A stretch of DNA of 64,000 bases, taken from contig JACPNQ010000040.1 in assembly GCA_016185425.1 (NCBI GenBank), positions 124,001-188,000 on the forward strand, written 5' to 3'. Every line of letters begins with the position of its first letter. Position 1 is the stretch's first letter. The DNA comes from Acidobacteriota bacterium. Lineage in GTDB: Bacteria; Acidobacteriota; Terriglobia; Bryobacterales; Bryobacteraceae. Positions 1-9,789 of this stretch are shown here, piece after piece. Position numbers and translations under genes: made by a program. Under the pieces are notes generated by a model that made no database searches, was not told the DNA's origin, and saw only the letters and a list, made by a program, of their open reading frames with translations.

Positions 1-214
1 CCATTGCCGCATACTCGGCGTGTTCGATCCGCTCTTTTTCGGCACGCCGCCGGGCATTCTCATAATCCGCCTGCCGCCGCAGCAATAGCCCCTGCAACTC
101 CGCTTTTTCCTGTAACAAAGCATCGCGTTCGGCTGCAATGGCGTCGATAATTGGCTCGGCGAACTGGCTTTCGGCCTCACCCGAGAGGGAGACCTCGTCT
201 TGAGGTTGATCCAT
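1..214 (-). CDS. grpE: GrpE nucleotide exchange factor, N-terminal part (cut by window edge)
   Basis: The first 71 codons of a minus-strand gene start at an ATG at 214 and run off the window. After an acidic N-terminus, the protein enters a charged coiled coil with the run LLRRQADYENARRRAEKER, which is typical of the long dimer helix of GrpE. GrpE releases ADP from DnaK in the cytoplasm. It lies 72 bp downstream of hrcA on the same strand, the common hrcA-grpE-dnaK-dnaJ order, which supports the call. The catalytic beta domain is outside the window. Confidence 0.85.
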   Translation of the reverse strand, partial: MDQPQDEVSLSGEAESQFAEPIIDAIAAERDALLQEKAELQGLLLRRQADYENARRRAEKERIEHAEYAAM

Positions 215-286
215 GATAACGCTCACGCCTCTATTATATCCCATCCTTCGTAGAAAATCTGATAAGGAGAGACTCAACTATGCCGC

Positions 287-1324
287 TCACGCGGAGAGCG
301 ATTGGATCGCCTCACCTACATGGTATACCGTGGACAACACTTGCCCATAATTCATCCGGATTGGACCCAATACCGCCACTCGCGTCGATATCCCGTTCGG
401 AAGCGACACCGTTACTCCGATCAGCGATAAATCCTGCAAGCTCGGATGCAATTCCCCCAGCCCAATCTGGATGGCCACATCTTTCCGCGACTGCTCCAAG
501 AACCGGTCCAGCAACTCCAGCAGCCGCTGCTTTTCTTCGAGCGTCCGGAAGATCTCCCGCAGGCGGTCCCGATTGAACTCCATATCCGGGCTAACCAGGT
601 TAGACGTCCCCTCGAAATGTACCTCCGGCGTCAGCCCGAGGTCCAGTAGCCCGCTCCGATATAGCGTTTGCAGTTGGCACAGCAGCGTGTCGTACGCCGC
701 CCGGTCCTCCGCCAGCCGTGCGCGCAAATCCTGCCGGATGGCGCCCAATGTCCACCCCGAGTAATGCCCGTTGACGAAGTTCCGAACAGTGTTCAACTCG
801 TCCTGGCTGATCGCCGAATCCATCGCCACAACACGGTTCCGCACGATCCGGTCCCGCGTCTCCACCACCATCAACACCCGCGTGTCGGACAACAGCAAAA
901 ACTCGACCTTCGCCAGCGTCTGCGTATCCGTCGGAATTGCCGCTGCAATCCCCACATTCCGTGTCATCTCGGTGAGCAGGTGACTCGTCTTTTCCAGTCG
1001 CTCGCCCATCGAATCCGTCGCTCGCAACTCCGTCCGCATGCGCTGCATCTCGATCGCGCCCAGTCGCCGCGGCGGCAGCGAATTCACATAGGCCCGGAAC
1101 GCCTTGATCGTGGGCACCCGTCCTGCCGACGTGTGCGGCTGCGACAAATAACCCTCGTCGCACAGGTCCGCCATTACATTCCGAATGGTCGCCGGGCTCA
1201 ACTGCCGCCCGCCGGCCCGGGCAATCGTCCGTGAGGCAACCGGTTCCCCGGTGTCGATGTACGCCTCAACGATCGATTGCAGGATTGCCTGCGACCGGTG
1301 GTCGAACTGTGAGCGTCCTGTCAT
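287..1324 (-). CDS. hrcA: Heat-inducible transcription repressor HrcA
   Basis: A 345-residue protein from the ATG at 1324; a TTG at 1360 would add 12 residues of poor fit, so the ATG is preferred. The N-terminal winged helix shows the HrcA signatures HRSQAILQSIVEAYIDTGEPV and SPATIRNVMADL, followed by a GAF-like and dimerisation region. Length matches the family (about 340-350). HrcA represses chaperone genes by binding CIRCE operators; I do not see a clear CIRCE inverted repeat just upstream of this gene. It is first of the hrcA-grpE pair on the minus strand. Confidence 0.93.
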   Translation of the reverse strand: MTGRSQFDHRSQAILQSIVEAYIDTGEPVASRTIARAGGRQLSPATIRNVMADLCDEGYLSQPHTSAGRVPTIKAFRAYVNSLPPRRLGAIEMQRMRTELRATDSMGERLEKTSHLLTEMTRNVGIAAAIPTDTQTLAKVEFLLLSDTRVLMVVETRDRIVRNRVVAMDSAISQDELNTVRNFVNGHYSGWTLGAIRQDLRARLAEDRAAYDTLLCQLQTLYRSGLLDLGLTPEVHFEGTSNLVSPDMEFNRDRLREIFRTLEEKQRLLELLDRFLEQSRKDVAIQIGLGELHPSLQDLSLIGVTVSLPNGISTRVAVLGPIRMNYGQVLSTVYHVGEAIQSLSA

Positions 1325-1418
1325 ACAGAATTCAGAGGAGCAGCAATGGCCTTTCGACAAATTGTAGGGCCGTAACGCCCAGACCGCAAGCTGTAGTATC
1401 TATTTTCCAACAATTTCA

Positions 1419-3152
1419 TTACGGAATCAGCGCTAACGCCGCTTTCGTAAACGCATCGACGAACGGCGTACCGCTGTTAACCAGGTTCTCCCGGGTCTGG
1501 AAATCGTATGGAATGTCCGGCTCGACGCCGACATTCTCGATATATCTCGTGGCGGGAAAGCCCGGATGAGCCTGCGCCGTCGGCCGCACGGTCAGCATCT
1601 GCGTTACTGCCGCCGACCCTTCCGAGTAGAAGCCCGCTTGCACATTGACGGTATTTCCGCCCGCGCCCGCCGTGCGGAAGCCGAACAGTTTCCCAATTTT
1701 CGCATCCTGTATCACCGCCGAGAAGCTGTCCGCTGCCGAAGTCGAGAACTCGTCGGTCAACACCAGGACAGGCTTGTCATACGCCAGCACCGCGCCAGTC
1801 CGGTCCTTTGCCGGCGCGATGTCCAAGCCCACCGAGCACAGCGGGATCGGTCCCGTCCGCCCCCGGTTCTCCGAATACGCCGTCTTCACATCCTTCACCA
1901 GAGTTGAGAAGACCTTGTACTCCCACTCCTCGCCGTAATCCTGCAGATCCTGCAGCGTCGCTTCAAAGTCGCGAATGATGTCCAGGTTCGGCCGGATCTC
2001 CACGCCGATCGTCGTAAATGTCCTGGGAATCAGCCGCTGCAGCAACTCGTCCGAATAGCAGGCATATCCGCCCTCGTTCCTCGTTACGTCGACGATCAGC
2101 ACATCGGTGTTCGCCTTCATGAATCCGATCTCCTGCTGAAACTGATTGATCGGCAGGCTCAGCAGGCTGAAGCTAACCGGCTGAAACGTGCCGATACGGA
2201 TCAGCCCGATCCGCTTCCCGTTTGTCGTGTACGTGCCGCTAAAGAAGTAGTCGGCGCGATTCCGCCCCAGCCGCTGTACGAATCCCACCGGCATCCGATA
2301 AATCGGATCCCGCAGCGCAAACCCGCGTAGCGCGTTCACCGGCCGCGCGCTTACATGCCGCTGCAACGCAACCCACGGCTTCCGGAATGCGGGCACGCCG
2401 GGATCCACGGGCAGCTCCTCATCGGCCGGTTCAAACTCCGGCTGCACACGCGGACTCTCGTCCCGCACGCCCGGCCGAGCCGTGCGGAAGTTCGGCAACG
2501 GCCCCAGATTCATCAAAGGCGTACCCGACTTGTCCCACGGAATCACATAACTCTTCTCGCTGCCGTCCGCGCGGCGTACCAGAATGGTCGCGGATTCACC
2601 GAGCTCCACGACTCGCGGCAAGTACGCCTGCTGCCGGTACACGAGCTGATCGGCCGCCCAGCGCATCGTCGATCGCTCGTTCGCAAACGAGCTGATCCGC
2701 GCAATATCCTTCACCAAATCCATCACCGGCTTGCCGTCAAACAGCACAATCTCATCGCCCACCGCGAAGTCATACCGCGCCGCCGGCAAGTACGACCGCG
2801 TGATCTGCTCAATCAACACTTTCCCGTCATAGACGTCGGTGTACATGTGCAGGTCCGCCACGAAGTCCGAATTCGCGACGTAGTAGCTGTGAATGTCCTT
2901 CAGGCTGGCCGTGTATTCTTCCAGAAGGTCCAGGTATTCCAGGTCCGTCTTTGTCTGCCGCGCGCGGTCCAGCCACGGCCGCAGATTGAACAGGTCGAAT
3001 CCCACATTCTCGCGCTTCCATTCATAAGGCGCGTACTGCTTCGCATAAAGGCTCGCCACGGTCTGGAGGTCGATCGCCTTTTGCTCGGGCGTCAATTGAG
3101 CGAGGAGAGCGCTGGCGGTCAAAAGCAGCGCTCCAACGGTGCGGTGATTCAC
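1419..3152 (-). CDS. Secreted S41-family (tail-specific/tricorn-like) serine peptidase
   Basis: A 577-residue protein with a Sec signal peptide (MNHRTVGALLLTASALLAQ). A PDZ-like stretch near residues 125-150 (YDFAVGDEIVLFDGKPV) precedes an S41 core. There DVLIVDVTRNEGG and PVLVLTDEFSTSAADSFSA mark the sheet and the turn carrying the presumed nucleophilic serine, followed by FRTAGAGG. The family cleaves unfolded or C-terminal peptide substrates in the periplasm. It is monocistronic as far as can be seen, 58 bp from hrcA. The substrate cannot be told from sequence. Confidence 0.82.
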   Translation of the reverse strand: MNHRTVGALLLTASALLAQLTPEQKAIDLQTVASLYAKQYAPYEWKRENVGFDLFNLRPWLDRARQTKTDLEYLDLLEEYTASLKDIHSYYVANSDFVADLHMYTDVYDGKVLIEQITRSYLPAARYDFAVGDEIVLFDGKPVMDLVKDIARISSFANERSTMRWAADQLVYRQQAYLPRVVELGESATILVRRADGSEKSYVIPWDKSGTPLMNLGPLPNFRTARPGVRDESPRVQPEFEPADEELPVDPGVPAFRKPWVALQRHVSARPVNALRGFALRDPIYRMPVGFVQRLGRNRADYFFSGTYTTNGKRIGLIRIGTFQPVSFSLLSLPINQFQQEIGFMKANTDVLIVDVTRNEGGYACYSDELLQRLIPRTFTTIGVEIRPNLDIIRDFEATLQDLQDYGEEWEYKVFSTLVKDVKTAYSENRGRTGPIPLCSVGLDIAPAKDRTGAVLAYDKPVLVLTDEFSTSAADSFSAVIQDAKIGKLFGFRTAGAGGNTVNVQAGFYSEGSAAVTQMLTVRPTAQAHPGFPATRYIENVGVEPDIPYDFQTRENLVNSGTPFVDAFTKAALALIP

Positions 3153-3285
3153 AATAGGTTCTCCCTGCGGCGGCTTCGGCCGCTCGCTGTCAGGTTATCA
3201 GCCTAGAGTTGCATCGGCCGCGCCCGGGCGATTCTTTACCTCGGAAAATGGCCGGACTGCCTGATACAATGTCGGTTCGCCTTCT

Positions 3286-3678
3286 ATGGTGCAAGCGATT
3301 CTACGTCTCTACAGTTACCTCGTCCAACTCATCGTCTCTCTCCTGTGCATCGGGGTGGCATCAGTCGCCTATCTCAGTGAGAACAAGTCTTTCGAGATCG
3401 ATATGCTTCCCTGGAGCGGAACGGAGCTTCGGACGTGGCTCTTCACGCTCGGCATCCTCGGAAGCGCTTCAGTCCTTCTCGCCTATAAAGGCAAGCTTCG
3501 CATCCTGTTTCTTCTGTGGACGCTCTTCACTACCGTCCTCATTGCCCGCGGCATCTTCACCTCCGGCCATGTCTTCGACGGCGAGGCCGATTTCAAATTA
3601 GCGCTCTACATCCTAGCCGGAGTCGCTCTCACCGTCGCCGGTGCGTGGAGCCGCTTCCGCCAGCCCGTACGCCGCTAA
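3286..3678 (+). CDS. Small membrane protein, four predicted helices
   Basis: A 130-residue protein of unknown function. Four hydrophobic stretches are visible: YLVQLIVSLLCIGVASVAYL, LFTLGILGSASVLLAY, ILFLLWTLFTTVLIARGIF and ALYILAGVALTVAGAW. The C-terminus is basic (RFRQPVRR). It is divergent from the S41 peptidase. Its stop codon overlaps the stop of the convergent DUF1501 gene, so the two mRNAs end tail to tail. I do not recognise the family; the regular helix pattern and lack of low-complexity make a real gene likely. Confidence 0.6.
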   Translation: MVQAILRLYSYLVQLIVSLLCIGVASVAYLSENKSFEIDMLPWSGTELRTWLFTLGILGSASVLLAYKGKLRILFLLWTLFTTVLIARGIFTSGHVFDGEADFKLALYILAGVALTVAGAWSRFRQPVRR

Positions 3679-5054
3679 CTCCAGAGCTCGTCAATAGGCC
3701 CGTACAGGTCATCACGCGATGACGGCGTGTACTCAAATCCCCGCCCGCTTGGATCGTCCCGCCGAATCGTCGTCCAGTCGATACCCAGGGCCGAATAGAC
3801 CGTCGCGCCGATATCCTCCGCGCGAATATCCCGCTCCCGGGACCAGCCCGGATCGTCCGTGCGCGCACCGCGTTCATCCGTTGTCCCCAAGGCTCTTGCG
3901 CCGCGAATGCCGGCCCCCGCCATAAGCGCCGCCTGCTGTTGAAAATGGTCGCGCCCATTTCCCGCGTTCACCACGCCCAGCGTGCGGCCGAACTCGCCCA
4001 TCGCCACGATCAGCGTGCGGTCCAGCAATCCGTCCGCCTTCAAATCCGCAATCAGCGTGCCCAGCCCCGCATCGAACGTCCGCCCCACCGAATTCGCATT
4101 CGCCGCATTCAACCCGTTCGTGTAGATGTTCGAGTGCATATCCCATCCGCCGGCGCTGATCTGAATAAACCGCGTGCCGATATTTGCCCGCACCAAGTTC
4201 CGCGCCGTGATGCACGCCGCGCCGAAATTCGAGTTTCCGTACCGCAGCCGCTCATTGTTGTCGAACGTGAAAACGCGCGTTACGTCCGCGTTGTACATCA
4301 GCTTCCGCGCGCCCTCGTCCCACCGCGCGATCTCCAGCGTCGCCGCTCCCAATTCGCCCGACTCCCGCAGAGCGTTGTCCATGTCGAGCAGCAATCCATA
4401 CCGGCGGTCGAAGATCGCCTGCGTATCGAAATGCGTCGTGTTCCGTAGTGCCGCGCCGTTCGGGCTCACATAAAACGGCGCATACTCCGCAGGCAGGTAC
4501 CCTTGGCTGGAACTCGTTCCCGTGTTCAATGCCAAGAAACCTGGCAGCGTCCTGTTGGCCGATTTCGAGCCCAATTCCAACGACACGATCGACCCGATAT
4601 GCGGCGCCAGTCTGTTCTGTCCGGCCACCGGGTTCCGCGCAATCTGCACCCACGATGACGCCAACTGATGCGCGGTCGCCCACGGCTTAACCGACCGCAC
4701 CAAAGCGATGCTGTCCAATTGCTCCGCCAGTTTCGGCATCAGGCCCTGCGCCCAGCTCACGCCGTTATAGGTTTGGGCATTATATGCGGCAGGCGTCCAC
4801 GGGCCTGTTTTCAAATCAAAGGTGTCGATGTGGCTCGGCCCGCCCTCCATCATCACGAAGATGCAGAACTCGGCCGTTGCTTTCGGCGCCTGCGCCGCGT
4901 GCGCTACACGTTCCATCGGCCCGCCTGGCAGTAGAAAATATCCGCTCACGGCCGAAGCCGCGTGGCGGAAAAACATGCGTCTTCCCATGTGCGGCCCGCG
5001 CCAGAATCGCGTACCCCGTATCCCGTCCCAATCGAATCCGAAACGATCTTTCAT
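3675..5054 (-). CDS. DUF1501 domain protein with Tat-type signal
   Basis: 459 residues from the ATG at 5054; longer readings upstream are out-of-frame shadow of the preceding gene. The N-terminus has a twin-arginine-like segment (GRRMFFRHAASAVSGYFLLPGG), then the DUF1501 hallmarks EFCIFVMMEGGPSHIDTFDLK and IVAMGEFGRT near residue 370. DUF1501 proteins are sulfatase-like and common in Planctomycetes and Acidobacteria, nearly always next to a DUF1549/DUF1553 protein, as here (8 bp upstream). The exact reaction is unknown; a role with extracellular polymers is inferred from context only. Confidence 0.85.
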   Translation of the reverse strand: MKDRFGFDWDGIRGTRFWRGPHMGRRMFFRHAASAVSGYFLLPGGPMERVAHAAQAPKATAEFCIFVMMEGGPSHIDTFDLKTGPWTPAAYNAQTYNGVSWAQGLMPKLAEQLDSIALVRSVKPWATAHQLASSWVQIARNPVAGQNRLAPHIGSIVSLELGSKSANRTLPGFLALNTGTSSSQGYLPAEYAPFYVSPNGAALRNTTHFDTQAIFDRRYGLLLDMDNALRESGELGAATLEIARWDEGARKLMYNADVTRVFTFDNNERLRYGNSNFGAACITARNLVRANIGTRFIQISAGGWDMHSNIYTNGLNAANANSVGRTFDAGLGTLIADLKADGLLDRTLIVAMGEFGRTLGVVNAGNGRDHFQQQAALMAGAGIRGARALGTTDERGARTDDPGWSRERDIRAEDIGATVYSALGIDWTTIRRDDPSGRGFEYTPSSRDDLYGPIDELWS

Positions 5055-5062
5055 GGCGCCCC

Positions 5063-6904
5063 CTAGTAATTCATCAGGAAATCGACTTTGTTCACGAGCA
5101 CCCAGGCCAGGTCCTCGATCGTCGTGTTTCGCAGTGCCGCCGTGTTCGCCTTCGCCAACGCAGCCAGCGCCGTCGTCTTCTCCGTCGCGTTCGGCACCCG
5201 CCCCAGGTAAAGCAGAAACACTTCGTCGACCATAGCGGCGTTGTCGGCGATTGCCGCCGCCGTTCGCAAGTTTGGAGAGCTCGTCAACCGGATCCGGTCG
5301 CGGATGTAGGTGTCGTTCAACAGCGTCAGCGATTGCAGAATCGATCCCTCTTGCCGCCGCGGCTGCGTGTCCCGGTTGCCCCGCAGAAATGTCGACATCA
5401 GCGTTCCCGCCGCGCCGCCCGGCTCGGTGGGGTCCGGCATCCGCCATGCGCTTTGTACTGCTTCCGCGAAGCCCTGCGGCGTGTAGTTCACCCAATTACC
5501 CGACGCTTGCGATAGTGCGTCGTGGACCTCTTCCGCTTCCAGCCGCCGCGCATAATGCCGTGCGTAGAGCGGCACATAATCGATCTTCCACTCCGCGCCG
5601 TATTGCGAGCTAAGCTGATATGTCGTCGACGACACAATCAGCCGGATCAGCTCACGCATGCTGTAGTTCGTATTCACGAACTGCTCGCTCAGCTTTTGCA
5701 TCAACCGCGGATGTTGCGTCTGATAGGTCCACGGCGCAGGCGGCGGATTGTCCGCCTCCAGCCGCGCCGGGTCCAGGTTGTCCATGGGTTCAGCCAATGC
5801 CAATTGGAACAACTGCTTCCACATACGGTTCACGGTGTTCTTCGCGAACATCGGGTCGGCTGTCATCGCATCGGCAAAGCCTTGCCGCCAGCTCTGGTTG
5901 CCCGCCGGCGCCTTCCCGTCGCGGTACTCCGGCGTCACGTTCAGCATGGTGCCGATCTTCACGCGGTTTGGCCGGTTCCCGAATGTTGTGCTCAGGTCGT
6001 ACGTGCCGGTGGTCCGGTCATTCACATCGAAGCTGCCAACGTAGTAATCGCCCGCCGGCGCGGCCCGCCCCGCGATGTTCAGCCGTGAAAAATGCGCCGC
6101 CATGCGATACGCATCGGAGCGCGTCACTGTGCTCGCCCAGAGGCTCAACTGGTCGAGATGCCCTCGTCCGTTATGGCATGCCAAACAGTCATAGTGGCCC
6201 AGTCCGAGAAAGGTCGTTGTCAACCGCACCATCGCCGTGTCGTAGCGGTCCTGGTTCGGTCCGCCCGGCGTAATCGACCGCACCGACCAGTTTGCCACGC
6301 CGCTGTCGAAATTATTGCCCGATCCCGCCGTCAGATCCCACGCCAGATCGCGGAAGCTCTTGTCCGTATGGACCGCCCCGCGCAGGTAATCGTACATCGC
6401 GTTCCGTCCGGCCACGTTCTGGTTTGCGTTGGAGGCGGTGCGCGTGTTCTGTACCAGGTCGCCCAGCCACGTCGACCACCGCGACACGTAATCCGGGCTG
6501 AATAACAGCGTGTCGATCAACCCGTCGCGTTTGCTCGCGCCGGTGTCGTCCATGAAGGCGCGATACTCCGCGGGCTTTGGCAGCCGCCCAGCCAGATCCA
6601 AGTAGATCCGCCGCACGAATTCGGCGTCGGTCGTCAACGCGGCTGCCGGAATGCGGTCCCGTTCCAGCCGCCCCAGGATCTCTTCGTCGATGAAATTCCG
6701 ACGCGGCAAATCGCCGGCCGCAACAGCCATCCGCGCCTCGCTTTTGGAAGCCGTAGTTACGGTTCGCAAATGCACATCGCGAATCGCCCGCTGCTCCCGT
6801 TCCATAAACGACTGCGGATCGCGCCGAAACGAGCAGTTGTCGCCAGCCCCCTGCGCCCACAAGGCCACCCCGGCCAACAGCACTAGCCAAGAATGAAACT
6901 TCAT
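5063..6904 (-). CDS. DUF1549/DUF1553 protein with a cytochrome-type CxxCH motif
   Basis: 613 residues with a Sec signal peptide (MKFHSWLVLLAGVALWAQG). DUF1549 covers roughly residues 70-265 (FVRRIYLDLAGRLPKPAEY; the haem-type motif C240-x2-C243-H244 in HYDCLACHNGRGHLDQLS). DUF1553 covers about 340-600 (FAKNTVNRMWKQLF, RLIVSSTTYQLSS, LLYLGRVPNATE). Unlike the large planctomycetal forms, there is no separate N-terminal cytochrome domain. It is first gene of a two-gene minus-strand operon with DUF1501. Haem binding is plausible but not proven by one CxxCH. Confidence 0.85.
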   Translation of the reverse strand: MKFHSWLVLLAGVALWAQGAGDNCSFRRDPQSFMEREQRAIRDVHLRTVTTASKSEARMAVAAGDLPRRNFIDEEILGRLERDRIPAAALTTDAEFVRRIYLDLAGRLPKPAEYRAFMDDTGASKRDGLIDTLLFSPDYVSRWSTWLGDLVQNTRTASNANQNVAGRNAMYDYLRGAVHTDKSFRDLAWDLTAGSGNNFDSGVANWSVRSITPGGPNQDRYDTAMVRLTTTFLGLGHYDCLACHNGRGHLDQLSLWASTVTRSDAYRMAAHFSRLNIAGRAAPAGDYYVGSFDVNDRTTGTYDLSTTFGNRPNRVKIGTMLNVTPEYRDGKAPAGNQSWRQGFADAMTADPMFAKNTVNRMWKQLFQLALAEPMDNLDPARLEADNPPPAPWTYQTQHPRLMQKLSEQFVNTNYSMRELIRLIVSSTTYQLSSQYGAEWKIDYVPLYARHYARRLEAEEVHDALSQASGNWVNYTPQGFAEAVQSAWRMPDPTEPGGAAGTLMSTFLRGNRDTQPRRQEGSILQSLTLLNDTYIRDRIRLTSSPNLRTAAAIADNAAMVDEVFLLYLGRVPNATEKTTALAALAKANTAALRNTTIEDLAWVLVNKVDFLMNY

Positions 6905-7012
6905 CTCACCCGTCCTTACTAAGGCAATAGACTTCCCTACGGCATTTGCCGTTTGGGCGCGGTTAGTCGCAGGCTACCAGAAAACTTTGTCAAAAACCAA
7001 TCGAATCTAACC

Positions 7013-8479
7013 TTACCTCTTCCCCACGAACTCCTCTATGTCCTTCGCCAACTCCGCCAGCGCCGGCTTATACACATAGAACATATGCCCCGCCGGGAAC
7101 ATCTTCGTCGTGACCTGCGGCTTGTACTTCGACGGCAGCCCCATATGACTGAACGTGTACTCGGTCGCAAAAAACGGCGTCGCTAAATCGTAATACCCCG
7201 ACCCGACATACACCCGCATAAACGGATTCTTAGCAAACGCCTGCCGCAGCGCGCCCGCCGTCTCCGCATACCGGTTATTCCCGCCCTGCCCGAAATCCCA
7301 CGGCCCGATTCCGCCTCCCAGAATGTAGTATTCCAAATCCGACTCATATCCCAGCTCCCGCCGCGCGTATTCGTTGAACAACGCCGTGTACGGCGCGCGA
7401 ATCGCGGTCATCGACGGATCAAACTCCGGAAGTGGATCGCCGTTCAGTCCCTCTACGCCGATAATCCGCCCGTCCAGCCGGCCCACCGTCATTCCGCGAT
7501 CCCGTAGCAGCTCTTTCGTGAAGTGGTTGATCTCAATGCGCAGATCATGCTCCTCCAGGTACCGCTTCGACAACCCCGTCAGCCGGTGCAGCTTGTCGAC
7601 CGCCTTCCCGCGCTCTTCAGCCGTCAGCCGGTCGCCCTTCGCCAGCGCCACGACATACTCCCCGCCCGCGTACTGCTGAGCCTCCTTCACGGCCTCCCGC
7701 AGGTCCGCCTGCAATCCGCCTTCGAGCTTCTTGTGATACCACGCAATCGCCGTATACGTCGGCAGAAACAGGCTGTATGGCAAATCATTCCCAGGGGCAA
7801 ACCGTGCCGTCTGGAAATTCAAAATGCTCGAGATCAGGCAAATCCCGTTGAAGGCCACGCCGCGATCCACCAGGTACCCCGCCACTCCCGCCGCGCGAAA
7901 CGTCCCATAGCTCTCTCCAATCATGAACAGCGGCGAGTTCCAACGCTGATATCGCGACAGCCATAGCCGGATAAACTCCCCGACACTCGCGATGTCGCCC
8001 TGTACCCCGAAAAACTTCTTCCCCAACTCAGCCTTCGTCGCGCGGCTATAACCCGTCCCCACGGGATCGATAAACACCACGTCCGTGAAGGGCAGGAAAC
8101 TCTGCGGATTATCCACCAGTTCGAACGGCGGCGGCGGATAACTACCGTCGTCCTGCATCTTCACGATCTTCGGACCTAACAATCCCATATGCAGCCACAC
8201 GGAAGCCGACCCCGGGCCTCCGTTAAAGGAAAACATCAGCGGCCGCCGCGGCCCCGGATTGTCGAGCGTGTAGGCGACAAAAAACATCTGTGCTTCCACA
8301 TCGCCCTGGTCGTTCGTAATCGGCAGCCGTCCGGCCGTCGTCGAGTAGGCGTACGTCTTTCCGTTCAGCGTAATCGAGTGTTTCCGCACGATCGGCGCGG
8401 GCTCAACGGGCTTCGGCGCCGCCGCGGGAGCCTGTGCGAACACAGAGGCGGCGGCGAATAGAAGGATAGGTAGGCGCAT
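7013..8479 (-). CDS. Secreted S10-family serine carboxypeptidase
   Basis: 488 residues with a signal peptide ending near AQAPAAA. The substrate-binding and oxyanion motif is FSFNGGPGSASVW (residues 83-95). The catalytic serine is Ser190 in MIGESYG; the late Asp lies in GSGYYDLATPFF and the His in FPAGHMFYVY near the C-terminus, so the triad looks complete. S10 enzymes remove C-terminal residues at acidic pH, fitting an acidobacterium. Only 5 bp separate it from the upstream MFS transporter, so they probably share an mRNA. Confidence 0.9.
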   Translation of the reverse strand: MRLPILLFAAASVFAQAPAAAPKPVEPAPIVRKHSITLNGKTYAYSTTAGRLPITNDQGDVEAQMFFVAYTLDNPGPRRPLMFSFNGGPGSASVWLHMGLLGPKIVKMQDDGSYPPPPFELVDNPQSFLPFTDVVFIDPVGTGYSRATKAELGKKFFGVQGDIASVGEFIRLWLSRYQRWNSPLFMIGESYGTFRAAGVAGYLVDRGVAFNGICLISSILNFQTARFAPGNDLPYSLFLPTYTAIAWYHKKLEGGLQADLREAVKEAQQYAGGEYVVALAKGDRLTAEERGKAVDKLHRLTGLSKRYLEEHDLRIEINHFTKELLRDRGMTVGRLDGRIIGVEGLNGDPLPEFDPSMTAIRAPYTALFNEYARRELGYESDLEYYILGGGIGPWDFGQGGNNRYAETAGALRQAFAKNPFMRVYVGSGYYDLATPFFATEYTFSHMGLPSKYKPQVTTKMFPAGHMFYVYKPALAELAKDIEEFVGKR

Positions 8480-8484
8480 AGTGT

Positions 8485-9756
8485 CTAGTTGTGATTGTGG
8501 GCGATTTGCTGCCGCGGATCAATAAATAGCCAACATACCGCGCCCACCAGAAACAGTCCGCCGCTCACTCGCAGCGCCACATTCCAATCTCCGAACTGGT
8601 TCACCATCAACGTCAGGATAATCGGCGACAGGAACCCGCCTACCTGCCCGGCCGTGTTCATGCACGCGCTGACGACGCCCGCATGAGGCCCCGCAATATC
8701 CAGGCACGATCCCCAGGCGGCGCCGAGGCAGAACACGCTCCAACCCGCTGCGACAGCCAGCAGCAGTGCGGCCGTCGCCGGGTCATTCGCGATCGTCCCG
8801 ACAACCGTAAATATTGCCGCAAACAGGAACGACGACCCTCCCGTTAGCGCCCTCCCAAGCCGCAGCCCAAACCGCCGCGTCAGCAAATCGGTCAGTACCC
8901 CGCCCGTCACATCGGCAATCATGCAAGCCACCATCGGCGCTCCCGCGAACAGACTGAGCGTCGTCGAGCTGAATCCCCGAACGCGTTCCAGGTATGTGGG
9001 CATCCAGGTCAGGTAAAAGTAAAAGCCGTAGGTCTGCACGAAGTACATCAGGCACAGCAGCCATACGTTCCTCGACCCCAATATCAATCCCCAGGGCACG
9101 TTCGACAAGCTGTGCGACGCTTCATGCCCACGGCCTTCGATGATGTAGGCGTGTTCCGCTTTCGACACGGCCGGATGCTGGCCCGGATCGTCGCGGAACC
9201 ACCAGAACCACAGTCCCGCCCAGATGAATCCGATACACCCGAACGCGATGAACACGCCGCGCCAATCGAGATAGGCCAACAGGAACTGAATCAGCAACGG
9301 CGAATACGCCGCCCCCAAATGCGCGCCCATAAAAAATATTCCCTGCGCCGTTCCGCGCTCTCGCAGCGGGATCCATCTCGAAAAGGTCTTGGCGGCATTC
9401 GGCCATGCACCCGCCTCTCCCAGGCCAAACAAGAACCTAGTTATCAACAGCGACGGGTAACTGAAGACGAACGCCGTCGCAATCGTGAATGAGCTCCACC
9501 AGCTCACGATCCGCATCAGCACGCGCCGTGTTCCCACGCGGTCGCCCCACCAACCGGTCGGTATCTCGAACAACCCATATGCCAGCGTGAATGCGCTGAA
9601 CACGTAGCTCATCTGCGAGTCGCTCAACCCCAGATCCTTCGTTATGTGTTTGGCCAGATTTGAGATCGCGACGCGATCCATATAAGTAATTGCGGCCAAC
9701 GCCACACAGAATCCGAGCACACGGAACCGGACGCGGGAGGTGGCGGGTTGAGTCAT
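8485..9756 (-). CDS. MFS transporter, ACS (anion:cation symporter) type
   Basis: 423 residues with about 12 hydrophobic helices. Early motifs ITYMDRVAISNLAKHI, YGLFEIPTGWWGDRVGTRRVL and FGLGEAGAWPNAAKTFSRW are typical of the hexuronate/glucarate branch (ExuT, GudP) of the major facilitator superfamily. It probably imports a sugar acid or another organic anion with protons. It is co-directional with the S10 peptidase downstream and divergent from a DapA-like gene. Many DapA-family enzymes act on keto sugar acids, so a shared substrate is possible. Confidence 0.85.
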   Translation of the reverse strand: MTQPATSRVRFRVLGFCVALAAITYMDRVAISNLAKHITKDLGLSDSQMSYVFSAFTLAYGLFEIPTGWWGDRVGTRRVLMRIVSWWSSFTIATAFVFSYPSLLITRFLFGLGEAGAWPNAAKTFSRWIPLRERGTAQGIFFMGAHLGAAYSPLLIQFLLAYLDWRGVFIAFGCIGFIWAGLWFWWFRDDPGQHPAVSKAEHAYIIEGRGHEASHSLSNVPWGLILGSRNVWLLCLMYFVQTYGFYFYLTWMPTYLERVRGFSSTTLSLFAGAPMVACMIADVTGGVLTDLLTRRFGLRLGRALTGGSSFLFAAIFTVVGTIANDPATAALLLAVAAGWSVFCLGAAWGSCLDIAGPHAGVVSACMNTAGQVGGFLSPIILTLMVNQFGDWNVALRVSGGLFLVGAVCWLFIDPRQQIAHNHN

Positions 9757-9789
9757 GACCTAACAGGTTATACTGCCCGTCAGGCAAAT

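Noticed and set aside
2355..3206. 283-codon plus-strand open frame opposite the S41 peptidase
   Set aside because: Arg/His-rich antisense shadow with no motif; the S41 gene on minus has clear domains and a signal peptide.
5055..5495. N-terminal extension of the DUF1501 gene to 5495
   Set aside because: The extra 147 residues are an out-of-frame reading of the DUF1549 gene; the Tat-type leader begins at the ATG at 5054.
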